Shown here piece after piece: positions 24,340 to 32,128 of a stretch of 64,000 nucleotides of DNA. Under the pieces are notes generated by a model. The model had not been told where the DNA came from, did not search any database, and was given only the letters and a program-made list of their open reading frames with translations. The stretch covers positions 7,254,001 through 7,318,000 of the forward strand of contig NZ_CP109104.1 in NCBI RefSeq assembly GCF_035917675.1. Direction: 5' to 3'. Source of the stretch: Streptomyces sp. NBC_01775 (GTDB lineage Bacteria > Actinomycetota > Actinomycetes > Streptomycetales > Streptomycetaceae). The position numbers were made by a program, and so were the translations under genes. Position 1 is the stretch's first letter; every line of letters starts with the position of its first letter.

Positions 24340-25212
24340 CTACTCCAGGTAGATGTCCAGGTCCTTCCACAGTTGTTGGGTGCGGCGGATGGCAGCCCGG
24401 CTGCGTTCTGGCCGGGCCGCCTGCATTCCTGCCAGCAGGCCGTAGACCACCGAGGTGGCCGCGGTGACGGACTGGAAGAAGGAGATGCCTTCCGAGGGAA
24501 CGATCAGCAGGTGGTCGGCCACGCTGGTGGCCAGTCGGCCTCGGCGCATGTCCGTGATGGCCACCACCGCCGCACCTGCTGTGTGGGCGGCTTCTGCGGC
24601 GGCGATGACCTGTTTCATCGACCTCCACATGTTGACGACTATGAGGGCGTCGCCTGGGCCAAGGCTGTTGACGGCGCTGGCCAAGTGCACCCCGCTCCGG
24701 TTCTCCAGCGAGATCGGGTAGCCCATGGTGGAACCGAGATGGGCCATGACGCTGGCCGGACCCGCGAAGGATCCGACGCCGATCACGAGGATCGACTTGG
24801 CCGAGGCCAGGGTGGCGATGCTCGCCTCCGCATCGGCGGCGGTGTTGTGATCCAGCGTCTGGCGCAGATTGTCGATGTCGTGCGTGAGGGCGTCGTGCAG
24901 CGGGCTGCGGTGCTCACCGTGCTCGGCAAGGGTGTCCTCGGTGGAGATCAGCACCAGGTAGCGGGCCCGCAGCTCGCGCTGGAGGTCCGGCCAGCCCCGG
25001 TACCCCAGGGTCTGGGCGGCCCGCACAACGGTGGAGCTGTTGACGTCGGCCCGTTGAGCGATCTCGCCGATCTCCGCGTAGGAGGCCACATGAGGGTTCC
25101 GGGTGATCACGTCCACCACGCGTGCCTGTGCCTTGGACAGGCGCACGCGGGGCAAGGCATCGCCCAGCCACTGAGCGTCAGCGCCATCGGGACCCTCGTC
25201 GTTGTGTGCCAC
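24340..25212 (-). CDS. RpiR-family transcriptional regulator (HTH + SIS)
   Basis: The 290-residue protein has an N-terminal RpiR HTH (A-S-Y-A-E-I-G-E-I-A-Q-R-A-D-V-N-S-S-T-V-V-R) and a C-terminal SIS sugar-isomerase domain that binds phosphosugars (S-I-L-V-I-G-V-G-S-F-A-G-P-A and V-A-I-T-D-M-R-R-G-R-L-A). GTG 25212 is chosen for GGGAGCAGGGG just upstream and because in-frame sequence further up runs through the intergenic hairpin. It lies just upstream of, and in the same direction as, the dehydrogenase/DUF3100 operon, so it is the likely regulator responding to a (phospho)sugar-acid intermediate. Confidence 0.92.
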   Translation of the reverse strand: MAHNDEGPDGADAQWLGDALPRVRLSKAQARVVDVITRNPHVASYAEIGEIAQRADVNSSTVVRAAQTLGYRGWPDLQRELRARYLVLISTEDTLAEHGEHRSPLHDALTHDIDNLRQTLDHNTAADAEASIATLASAKSILVIGVGSFAGPASVMAHLGSTMGYPISLENRSGVHLASAVNSLGPGDALIVVNMWRSMKQVIAAAEAAHTAGAAVVAITDMRRGRLATSVADHLLIVPSEGISFFQSVTAATSVVYGLLAGMQAARPERSRAAIRRTQQLWKDLDIYLE

Positions 25213-25419
25213 GCCCCTGCTCCCAGATCGAGTCGCACTCTGCAAGTGCAATTGCTTTTCGGCATTCTGCAATCCTGGTTGCGAAATGGGAACCCCTACC
25301 GGGATGTAAATCCCGCGTCGCGCGGCCGGGGCCTCCGCCGGGGCGGCCACGGGCCCGCACTCCTGCGGATCCAGTGCACGTTGTGGATGTACTGACGGGT
25401 GCTCGTGCACGGTGTGGCC

Positions 25420-25482
25420 GTGCGCTCGGCCTTCGGGTGGCACCCGGGGAGACTCCGGGTGCCACCCGAAGGCCGACCGCAC
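25420..25482. repeat. very long inverted repeat (about 27-bp stem)
   Basis: A 21-bp arm at 25427-25447 (starting CGGCCTTCGGG) is exactly complementary to 25455-25475, with a 7-nt loop. With one mismatch the pairing extends outward to about 25420 and 25482. It lies between the RpiR gene and the small + strand gene. Candidate terminator, or relic of an inverted mobile fragment. Confidence 0.75.
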
Positions 25483-25496
25483 AAGGGAGTGTCACG

Positions 25497-25550
25497 CCAG
25501 TCGCCAGTCGCCAGTCGCCAGTCGCCAGTCGCCAGTCGCCAGTCGCCAGT
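25497..25550. repeat. heptanucleotide tandem repeat (CCAGTCG, 7.7 copies)
   Basis: Seven perfect head-to-tail copies of CCAGTCG plus five further bases, with no interruptions. It lies in non-coding DNA next to the long hairpin. Perfect short units of this kind change copy number by slippage. Confidence 0.95.
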
Positions 25551-25611
25551 TGTCCGTTTCCGGCCCGTGGGCCGATGGACTGCTTGGGGGGCGGGGGCGG
25601 ATCATGCACGC

Positions 25612-25668
25612 CCGGTGCCGGGCGCCCCGAAGGGGTGCGGGGAACTGCGCGCCCAGCCCAAAACACCC
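25612..25668. repeat. Streptomyces-type intergenic repeat (CGGGGAACTGCGCG core)
   Basis: GCGCCCCGAAGGGGTGCGGG followed by GAACTGCGCGCCCAGCCC matches the form of a repeat that I know to be scattered through intergenic regions of many Streptomyces chromosomes. GCCCC/GGGGT around GAA can pair. Role unknown. Confidence 0.6.
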
Positions 25669-25725
25669 GCACTCTGCACAGCACAGCCAGGGGCAGCCCC
25701 TGCTCAGCACCAGGAAAGAGGGCAA

Positions 25726-25983
25726 CTGAAAGATCCGCCGGACACGTGCGCCGACCTGCTCGACGAGTTCGAGAGCGCGGTGGAATCCCGCGCCGACTGG
25801 GTGACCGCACACCGCGACACGATCGACAAGGCCCTCAAGCGAGGGATCGCCGACGTCGATCTGGACCGCCTGATCCAGGAGACGGCCGACACCACCACCC
25901 AACTGGACACCGCCCGGGAGAACCTCAAGCGCCTGATCCAAGAGCGCTACCCCATGGGCAGCGCCGATGGGGGCAGCGGTTGA
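25726..25983 (+). CDS. small helical (coiled-coil) protein, unknown
   Basis: About 85 residues with strong coding character from residue 5 on. Acidic/basic heptads (L-L-D-E-F-E-S-A-V-E-S-R-A-D-W and T-A-R-E-N-L-K-R-L-I-Q-E-R) predict a helical hairpin or coiled coil. The start is uncertain. No ATG/GTG opens the conserved part; a CTG at 25726 follows AGAGGG at a suitable distance, while an internal GTG at 25782 would remove 18 residues. It could also be the 3' part of a truncated gene in this repeat-rich spacer. No family recognised. Confidence 0.5.
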   Translation: MKDPPDTCADLLDEFESAVESRADWVTAHRDTIDKALKRGIADVDLDRLIQETADTTTQLDTARENLKRLIQERYPMGSADGGSG

Positions 25984-26122
25984 GCGCGCGGACTGCGGGC
26001 GTCGCTACGGCGGCATCGACGGCTGAGGATCAAAGAGGCCGGCCATGGCTACGTCATCGCGGGGCCCGATGACCATGGCAACGCGGTGTGCGGCTGGGCC
26101 CGAGGGCGGGGCCTCGCCCGCG

Positions 26123-26350
26123 TCACCGTGGAGCGCTCGCCCCGCAACGCCGAGGGCCGCCGCGGGCGGCCTCCAGCGCGGCGTCGAAGTCGCGCTGGGT
26201 GTCCTCGCACCAGTGCATCAGGTCGCCGAGGAGCTGCCGCAGGGTCTCGCCCGGGGGACGGCGCCAGCCGTCGGGGGAGAAGGCGTAGGTCTCCAGCGCC
26301 GCGTTGGCGCGCTGTACGGCGGCCTCGTGAGTGGTGTCCGGTGTGACCAT
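26123..26350 (-). CDS. 75-residue hypothetical protein
   Basis: The protein begins M-V-T-P-D-T-T-H-E-A-A-V-Q-R-A-N-A-A-L-E, contains G-W-R-R-P-P-G-E-T-L-R-Q-L-L-G-D-L-M-H-W-C-E-D, and is mostly helical. I recall similar short cytoplasmic proteins in Streptomyces genomes but know no function. ATG 26350 is the first Met after a low-GC promoter-like region with a dyad at 26399-26430. Longer readings upstream cross that dyad and lose coding character. Confidence 0.6.
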   Translation of the reverse strand: MVTPDTTHEAAVQRANAALETYAFSPDGWRRPPGETLRQLLGDLMHWCEDTQRDFDAALEAARGGPRRCGASAPR

Positions 26351-26398
26351 GCCGCAGCTCCTCGTCGTCGGCGAACGCCCATCGCCGAAAAACTGTAA

Positions 26399-26430
26399 CC
26401 CATTGCAGAATTGCAGCGGAGTGCAATGGG
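26399..26430. promoter_or_regulatory. AT-richer dyad upstream of the 75-residue protein gene
   Basis: CCCATTGCA (26399-26407) and TGCAATGGG (26422-26430) form a perfect 9-bp inverted repeat with a 14-bp spacer that itself contains another TTGCA. The region is much less GC-rich than its surroundings, as for a regulated promoter. Confidence 0.45.
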
Positions 26431-26475
26431 GTTGCGGCAAATACGCGAAGTCCCGAGACCGCTGTCGATCGTCCG

Positions 26476-27903
26476 CTACCCGTCCTCCTCGCCCAGGTGG
26501 TGCACCCGCACCAGGTTGGTCGAGCCGGGGACGCCGGGCGGGGACCCCGCCGTGATGATCACGAGGTCTCCCTTGTCGCACCGCCCCAGCTTCAGCAGCA
26601 GCTCATCGACCTGGTCCACCATCTCGTCGGTGCTCTGCACCATGGGACCGAGGAAAGACTCCACACCCCAGGTCAGATTGAGCTGGGAGCGGGTCGCCGC
26701 GTCGGGCGTGAAGGCCAGGACGGGGATGGGGGAGCGGTAGCGCGAGAGCCGCCGCACCGTGTCCCCGGACTGGGTGAAGGCGACGAGGTACTTCGCACCG
26801 AGGAAGTCCCCCATCTCCGCCGCGGCCCTCGCCACGGCCCCGCCCTGGGTCCGCGGCTTGCTGCTCTGCGTCAGCGGCGGCAGACCCTTGGCGAGCATCT
26901 CCTCCTCGGCCGCCGAGACGATCCTGCTCATCGTCCGCACCGTCTCCGTGGGGTACTTGCCCACGCTGGTCTCGCCCGAGAGCATCACCGCGTCCGTGCC
27001 GTCCATGACCGCGTTGGCCACGTCCGAGGCTTCGGCGCGGGTGGGGCGCGAGGCGTCGATCATCGACTCCAGCATCTGCGTCGCCACGATCACCGGCTTG
27101 GCATTGCGCCTGCACAACTTGATGGCACGCTTCTGCACCAGCGGCACCTGCTCCAGCGGCATCTCTACGCCCAGGTCGCCGCGCGCGACCATTATCCCGT
27201 CGAAGGCGTCCACGATGGACTCCAGGTTCTCCACCGCCTGCGGCTTCTCCAGCTTGGCGATGACGGGCAGCTTCCTGCCCTCCTCCGCCATGATGCGGTG
27301 GACCTCCTTGACGTCGTGCCCGCTGCGCACGAACGACAGGGCGATGACGTCGGCACCCGTGCGCAGCGCCCAGCGCAGGTCCTCCACGTCCTTCTCCGAC
27401 AGCGCGGGCACCGAGACGGCCACGCCGGGCAGGTTGAGGCCCTTGTTGTCGGAGACCATGCCGCCCTCGATGACCATCGTGCGGACGACGGAGCCCTCGA
27501 CGCCGGTCACCTCCAGGGTGACCCGGCCGTCGTCCACCAGGATCCGCTCACCCTTGGTGACATCCGCCGCCAGACCCTCGTAAGTGGTGCCGCAGACCGA
27601 GCGGTCGCCCTCGCACTCCTCGACGGTGATGGAGAACTCGTCGCCCCGTTCAAGCAATACAGGGCCTTCCCGGAAACGGCCGAGCCGGATCTTCGGGCCT
27701 TGAAGGTCCGCGAGCACGCCGACGCTGCGCTTCGTCTCCTCCGAGGCGGCGCGCACCCGGTGGTAACGCTCTTCGTGATCCGCGTGCGTGCCGTGACTCA
27801 TGTTGAGGCGGGCGACGTCCATTCCGGCTTCTACAAGCACCTTGATCTGCTCGTACGAGTCGGTGGACGGTCCCAAAGTGCTGACGATCTTTGCTCGGCG
27901 CAT
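26476..27903 (-). CDS. pyk: pyruvate kinase
   Basis: The enzyme converts phosphoenolpyruvate and ADP to pyruvate and ATP, the last step of glycolysis. The 475-residue protein has the full family layout. It has an N-terminal T-L-G-P-S-T and R-L-N-M-S-H-G substrate loop, then the small B domain. The active-site signature V-I-A-K-L-E-K-P-Q-A-V-E-N-L contains the catalytic Lys. Metal/phosphate motifs M-V-A-R-G-D-L-G-V-E and the S-G-E-T-S-V-G-K-Y-P region follow, with the C-terminal regulatory domain after that. ATG 27903 gives the expected start M-R-R-A-K-I-V. A large dyad with two TTGGCCAA boxes lies 49-85 bp upstream, so the gene may be under specific control. Confidence 0.97.
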   Translation of the reverse strand: MRRAKIVSTLGPSTDSYEQIKVLVEAGMDVARLNMSHGTHADHEERYHRVRAASEETKRSVGVLADLQGPKIRLGRFREGPVLLERGDEFSITVEECEGDRSVCGTTYEGLAADVTKGERILVDDGRVTLEVTGVEGSVVRTMVIEGGMVSDNKGLNLPGVAVSVPALSEKDVEDLRWALRTGADVIALSFVRSGHDVKEVHRIMAEEGRKLPVIAKLEKPQAVENLESIVDAFDGIMVARGDLGVEMPLEQVPLVQKRAIKLCRRNAKPVIVATQMLESMIDASRPTRAEASDVANAVMDGTDAVMLSGETSVGKYPTETVRTMSRIVSAAEEEMLAKGLPPLTQSSKPRTQGGAVARAAAEMGDFLGAKYLVAFTQSGDTVRRLSRYRSPIPVLAFTPDAATRSQLNLTWGVESFLGPMVQSTDEMVDQVDELLLKLGRCDKGDLVIITAGSPPGVPGSTNLVRVHHLGEEDG

Positions 27904-27951
27904 GGTCCGAGCCTACGACGTACCCGTGCGTAGAGCGCCCTCGCCCGCCAA

Positions 27952-27988
27952 TTGGCCAACCCCCTTTCACCGAAAGGACATTGGCCAA
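27952..27988. promoter_or_regulatory. symmetric double TTGGCCAA element upstream of pyk
   Basis: TTGGCCAA (27952-27959) and TTGGCCAA (27981-27988) flank CCTTTC-ACC-GAAAGG (27963-27977), and all three share the same centre at 27970. The nested symmetry and AT-rich composition suggest a regulator-binding site in the pyk promoter region. Confidence 0.5.
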
Positions 27989-28033
27989 CTAATAAACTGC
28001 GCACCCAGTCGCTCTGATGAGCGCAGAACGTGC

Positions 28034-28075
28034 TTCCGGGCGGCCCGGGGACGGCCCCCGCGCCGCCGCCCGGAA
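28034..28075. terminator. inverted repeat after the SIMPL gene, possible terminator
   Basis: TTCCGGGCGGC (28034-28044) and GCCGCCCGGAA (28065-28075) are perfectly complementary over 11 bp with a 20-nt loop, about 35 nt beyond the SIMPL stop. Nearby ACGGCCCCCGCGCTCAG is repeated twice (28076-28115). Confidence 0.4.
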
Positions 28076-28109
28076 ACGGCCCCCGCGCTCAGGGGAACGG
28101 CCCCCGCGC

Positions 28110-28898
28110 TCAGCCCAGCGCCGGACGGCTCATCACGAATCGGGCGTTCACATGCGCGCGCACCGTCTGCCGCTGCGGCTCCAGCGCGAGCGGAGTCGCC
28201 TCCGGCGAACCGCCCCCGTACCCGGCTCGCCCCAGCCCGCCCGGCGCCGCCGGCATCGGCGGCCCCCCGCTGTTCTCCGCGCCCAGATCCGCCAGCTCCA
28301 CCAGCGCCACCAGCGAGGCACCCAGCGCCTCGGCGTACTCCCGCGCCCTGGTCACCGCCTCCCGCACCGCCTGCTGCCGCGCCGTACGGTGCGCGACCGA
28401 ACCCGGCCGCAGCGCCCACCACGGGCCCTCCACCTTCGTCAGCTCCAGATCAGCCAGCCGCGTCGTCAGCTCACCCAGCACCGTGAAGTCCTGAACCACC
28501 GCCGTCAGCCGCACCCGCCCGTGATACGCGTGCACCCGCTCCCGGCGGCCCTTGTCCGTCAGCTCGGGCTGCACACTGAAGCTGCCGGTCTCCAGCTTCT
28601 CCACGGCTTCGCCATAGCCCTTCAGCAGCTCCAGCGCCCGCGCGTTGCGGCTCGTCAGATCCTCCAGCGCCGCCCGCCGGTCCGTACCACGCGCACTGAC
28701 CGTCACCCACACCCGCGCGATCTCCGGGTCGAATTCCAGCACCGCCTCACCCCGCACCGCCACCCGGGGAGCGTCCGGCGTCCCGTAGGGAACCGCGCCG
28801 TGCGCGGGGGCGGACCCGGACTCGGAAGCGGACTCGAATTCGGGCTCCCCGGAGGTCACGAACGGAGGAGGCGGCGGAGGCAGCGGCGGTGTCGTCAT
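28110..28898 (-). CDS. SIMPL (DUF541) domain protein
   Basis: The 262-residue protein has a Pro-rich, acidic N-terminus of about 45 residues followed by the SIMPL/DUF541 beta-sandwich (V-A-V-R-G-E-A-V-L-E-F-D-P-E-I-A-R-V-W-V-T-V and F-S-V-Q-P-E-L). C-terminal helices end at V-R-A-H-V-N-A-R-F. No signal peptide or membrane anchor is visible, unlike many periplasmic relatives. Function of the family is poorly defined. ATG 28898 overlaps the N-hydroxylase stop by 4 nt, so it is the third gene of the iron-box operon, or at least translated with it. Whether it contributes to siderophore metabolism is open. Confidence 0.85.
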   Translation of the reverse strand: MTTPPLPPPPPPFVTSGEPEFESASESGSAPAHGAVPYGTPDAPRVAVRGEAVLEFDPEIARVWVTVSARGTDRRAALEDLTSRNARALELLKGYGEAVEKLETGSFSVQPELTDKGRRERVHAYHGRVRLTAVVQDFTVLGELTTRLADLELTKVEGPWWALRPGSVAHRTARQQAVREAVTRAREYAEALGASLVALVELADLGAENSGGPPMPAAPGGLGRAGYGGGSPEATPLALEPQRQTVRAHVNARFVMSRPALG

Positions 28899-30361
28899 AC
28901 GCCCACTTTCGCAGACCTCTCTGACACCCCGGCACCCGAACGGGCCTCCCGCAGCCCGAAGCTGGTGAACGCCGTACGACGAGGCAGCGGATACACCTCC
29001 TCGCCCCGCAGCGCGTTCAGGATCACCGCACTGCGGTGCGCCGCCAGCCCCAGATCGGGAGCGCCCACCCCGTGCGTGTGCCGCTCCGCGTTCTGCACGA
29101 ACACCGACCCCGTCACCGAGCTGTCCAGCGCCAGCTTGAAGTCCTCGTCCACACACAGCCGTTGAGAGGCGTCCCGGCGCAGATACGGATCCAGCGCCGC
29201 CAGCATCCCGTCCGCCGACCGCTCCCGGTACCCCGTCGCCAGCACCACCGCGTCCGTCGCCAGCCTGTCGCGCTCCTCCTGGTCCGCGTGCTCCAGGTGC
29301 AGCTCCAGCCGCGTCGTGCCCAGCCGCCCCGCCGTCCGCACCCGCACCCCCGGCATCAACACCGCGTCCGGCCAGCCCCCGTCCAGCGTCCTGCGGTACA
29401 GCTCCTCGTGCACCGAAGCCAGCGTCTCGTGGTCCACCGCCTTGTGCAGCTGCCACTGCTGAGGCAGCAACCGGTCGCGCACCCGCTCCGGCAACCCGTG
29501 GAAATAGCGCGTGTAATCCGGGGTGAAATGCTCCAGCCCCAGCTTGCTGTACTCCATCGGCGCGAACGCGCCGCTCCGCGTCAGCCAGTGCAGCCCCTCA
29601 CTCCCGTGCGGACGCCGCCGCAGCAGATCCAAGAACACCTCGGCACCCGACTGACCCGAACCCACCACCGTCACATGCCCGGCCTCCAACAGCCGTTCCC
29701 GGTGCGCCAGATAGTCCCCGGAGTGGATCACCGGCACCGACGGCGACTCCGCCAGCGGACGCAGCGGCTCGGGCACATACGGCGCCGTACCGATGCCCAG
29801 CACCAGATTCCGCGCATACGACCTGCCCAGCGCCTCCGCCTCGCCCCGCGCCCCGAGCTGCGTGAAGTCCACCTCGAACAGCCGTCGCTCCGGATTCCAG
29901 CGCACCGCGTCCACCTGATGCCCGAAACACAGCCCCTCCAGCCCCTCGCTCACCCACCGGCAGTACGCGTCGTACTCCGCACGCTCCATGTGGAACCGCT
30001 CCGCGAAATAGAACGGGAACAGCCGCCCGCGCTCCCGCAGGAACCGCAGGAACGACCACGGATTCGCCGGATCGGCCAGCGTCACCAGGTCCGCCAGGAA
30101 CGGCACCTGAAGCGTCGCACCCTCGATCATCAGCCCCGGGTGCCAGCGGAAGTCCGGCCGCTGCTCGTAGAAGGCGGCACGCAGCCCCGGCACGCCCTGC
30201 CCCAGCGCGGCCAGCGAGAGGTTGAACGGGCCGATGCCCACCCCCGCCAGATCCAGCGGCTCCGCCTCACCCCCGGCCGCACCCGGCCCCACCGTCGCCG
30301 TCGCTGCCGTCGGCCCGGGCGCCGTGCCCGGATTCGCTTCCGCCGCTTCCGTGTCCCTCAC
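28895..30361 (-). CDS. L-lysine/ornithine/cadaverine N-hydroxylase family monooxygenase (DesB-like)
   Basis: The 488-residue flavin monooxygenase N-hydroxylates a terminal amine using FAD, NADPH and O2, the committing step to hydroxamate siderophores. Visible motifs are FAD-binding G-V-G-I-G-P-F-N-L-S-L-A, NADPH-binding V-V-G-S-G-Q-S-G-A-E-V-F, and the family's D-A-V-V-L-A-T-G-Y-R near the end. The first ~35 residues are Ala/Gly/Pro-rich. The start overlaps the decarboxylase stop by 4 nt. Partnered with a PLP decarboxylase this is the DesA/DesB pair of desferrioxamine synthesis. No acyltransferase or NIS synthetase follows, so the final product is unclear from this window. Confidence 0.9.
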   Translation of the reverse strand: MRDTEAAEANPGTAPGPTAATATVGPGAAGGEAEPLDLAGVGIGPFNLSLAALGQGVPGLRAAFYEQRPDFRWHPGLMIEGATLQVPFLADLVTLADPANPWSFLRFLRERGRLFPFYFAERFHMERAEYDAYCRWVSEGLEGLCFGHQVDAVRWNPERRLFEVDFTQLGARGEAEALGRSYARNLVLGIGTAPYVPEPLRPLAESPSVPVIHSGDYLAHRERLLEAGHVTVVGSGQSGAEVFLDLLRRRPHGSEGLHWLTRSGAFAPMEYSKLGLEHFTPDYTRYFHGLPERVRDRLLPQQWQLHKAVDHETLASVHEELYRRTLDGGWPDAVLMPGVRVRTAGRLGTTRLELHLEHADQEERDRLATDAVVLATGYRERSADGMLAALDPYLRRDASQRLCVDEDFKLALDSSVTGSVFVQNAERHTHGVGAPDLGLAAHRSAVILNALRGEEVYPLPRRTAFTSFGLREARSGAGVSERSAKVGV

Positions 30362-31854
30362 GCGCCTGCTCCCTCCGCTACCGCTTCATCCGCCAGTTCG
30401 GCCACGAGCTTCAGCAGCGCGGCCAGCTCCGCCTCCCGCACCCAGGGGTTCAACAGCGTGGCCTTCAGCCACAATCCACCCTGCGTCGACGCCCGCCCCA
30501 ACACCGCCAGCCCCCGCTCCAGCAGCCGCCGCCGCACCTGCGCCACCACCACGTCCCCGGCCCCCGCCGGACGGAACAGCACCGTCGAGAGCGCGGGCCG
30601 GGCGAACAGCTCGAACCGCCCGTCCCGCACCACCAGATCCGCCAGCAGACCCGCCACCTCACACGTACGCTCCACCAGCTCCGCCACCCCCGCACGGCCC
30701 AGCGCCCGCAGCGTCACCGCCACCTTCAGCACATCCGGCCGCCGCGTCGTCCGCAGCGAACGCCCCAGCAGATCCGGCAGGCCCGCCTCGATGTCGTCAT
30801 CCGCGTTGAGATAGTCCGCGCGGTGATCCAGCGGACGCAGCGCTTCGCCGTCCGGCACCGCCAAGAACCCCGCCGCCACCGGCTGCCAGCCCAGCTTGTG
30901 CAGATCGAACGTCACACTGTCCGCGCGCTCCACCCCCGCCAGCCGCCCCCGCAGCCGCTCGCTGAACAGCAGCGGACCCCCATAGGCCGCGTCCACATGC
31001 CAGCGCGCACCGTGCCGGGCCGCCACCCCGCCGACCTCCGGCAGCGGATCCACCTCACCCGTGTCCGTCGTCCCCGCCGTCGCCACCACCAGCGAAGGCA
31101 CCCCGCCCAGACCGGCCAGCGCCTCCTCCAGCGCCACCGGATCCAGCACCCCGCGCGGCGCCCGCACCACCAACGGCGGCTCCAGCCCCAGCAGCCACGC
31201 CGCACGGTGCACACTGTGATGCGCGTTGGCACCGCACACCACCCGCACCGCGCGCTCAGCCCCGTCCGGCCGCGCGCGCTCCCTCGCCAGCAGCACCGCC
31301 AGCTGATTCGCCTCCGTGCCGCCCGTCGTCACCAACGCGTCCGGGCCCTGACCCGCCCCCGCACCCGGTGCCCCGGCACCGGACACCCCGGACCGGGGCG
31401 GCGGCACCGGGTACACCAGCCGCCCCAACGCCCCGCACACCAGCGCCTCCAGCTCGGAAGCGGCCGGCGCCTGGTCCCACGAGTCCATCGACGGATTCAG
31501 CGCACTGGCCGCCACATCGGCGGCAGCCGCCACCGCCAGCGGCGGGCAGTGCAGATGCGCGGCACACAGCGGCTCCGCAGGATCCGCCGCACCCCGCGCC
31601 ATCGCGCCGACCAACGTGTCCAGCGCCTCGTGCGCACCAACACCGCGCTCCGGCAGCACGGCACCGACCGCGGCCCGCACCTCCTCGGCGACCACGCCCG
31701 GACCACCCGTGGGCAGCGGGCCCCCACGCCGGGCGGCACCCGACGCGAGCGCGTCCAGCACCGTCTCCAGCAGCGGGCGCAAGACAGCGGGACCCGCGGC
31801 CCCGCCCGCCGGCGAACCGGCATCCTCGGATTCATCGACGGCGAACGCAGACAT
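30358..31854 (-). CDS. group II PLP-dependent amino acid decarboxylase (lysine decarboxylase DesA-like)
   Basis: The 498-residue decarboxylase carries the PLP-binding Lys in F-D-L-H-K-L-G-W-Q-P. Cofactor contacts include the W-H-V-D-A-A-Y-G-G Asp and V-T-T-G-G-T-E-A-N-Q-L-A, with A-N-A-H-H-S-V-H-R-A stacking on the ring. Relatives decarboxylate lysine, 2,4-diaminobutyrate or aromatic amino acids. The coupled N-hydroxylase makes lysine to cadaverine the likely reaction. It is first gene of the operon; a 19-bp iron box lies 69-87 bp upstream of ATG 31854, so it should be induced on iron starvation. A Gly/Ala/Pro-rich insertion (G-A-G-A-P-G-A-G-A-G) sits near residue 155. Confidence 0.9.
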   Translation of the reverse strand: MSAFAVDESEDAGSPAGGAAGPAVLRPLLETVLDALASGAARRGGPLPTGGPGVVAEEVRAAVGAVLPERGVGAHEALDTLVGAMARGAADPAEPLCAAHLHCPPLAVAAAADVAASALNPSMDSWDQAPAASELEALVCGALGRLVYPVPPPRSGVSGAGAPGAGAGQGPDALVTTGGTEANQLAVLLARERARPDGAERAVRVVCGANAHHSVHRAAWLLGLEPPLVVRAPRGVLDPVALEEALAGLGGVPSLVVATAGTTDTGEVDPLPEVGGVAARHGARWHVDAAYGGPLLFSERLRGRLAGVERADSVTFDLHKLGWQPVAAGFLAVPDGEALRPLDHRADYLNADDDIEAGLPDLLGRSLRTTRRPDVLKVAVTLRALGRAGVAELVERTCEVAGLLADLVVRDGRFELFARPALSTVLFRPAGAGDVVVAQVRRRLLERGLAVLGRASTQGGLWLKATLLNPWVREAELAALLKLVAELADEAVAEGAGA

Positions 31855-31922
31855 GGGCGGGCTCTCTCCTACACGGTGACCGGAACAGCCGAAAACGACC
31901 GGAACGGCACGACCACGGGCGG

Positions 31923-31941
31923 TTAGGCGGCCCTAACCTAA
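31923..31941 (-). promoter_or_regulatory. DmdR/IdeR-type iron box
   Basis: On the minus strand TTAGGTTAGGGCCGCCTAA agrees at 16 of 19 positions with the actinobacterial iron-box consensus TTAGGTTAGGCTCACCTAA and keeps both outer half-sites. It lies in the promoter region of the decarboxylase/N-hydroxylase operon, indicating Fe(II)-dependent repression. Confidence 0.85.
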
Positions 31942-32128
31942 TCGCCGCCCGCACACCCCCAGACGATCTCCGCGCTTGTTCGCCCAAAGGTGGTACTGCC
32001 GTACGGAAGCACCCCGGCAGATCTGATAGGGAGACAAGAGCCCCACCCGCCACCGGAACAGCAGCCCTCCATCCTGAAGGGACAGGAGGCCCCCTCCATC
32101 CGCCACCTCACCGGCACCCCGCCCGGCC

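Noticed and set aside
25497..25550. Possible CRISPR array
   Set aside because: Units are 7 bp with no spacers; it is a simple tandem repeat and no cas genes are present.
26024..26036. CTGAGGATCAAAG, identical to the right end of the TnpB remnant (around 19873-19885)
   Set aside because: A 13-bp match within 64 kb is expected by chance, and no hairpin or transposase coding lies next to it. Not called as a second IS end.
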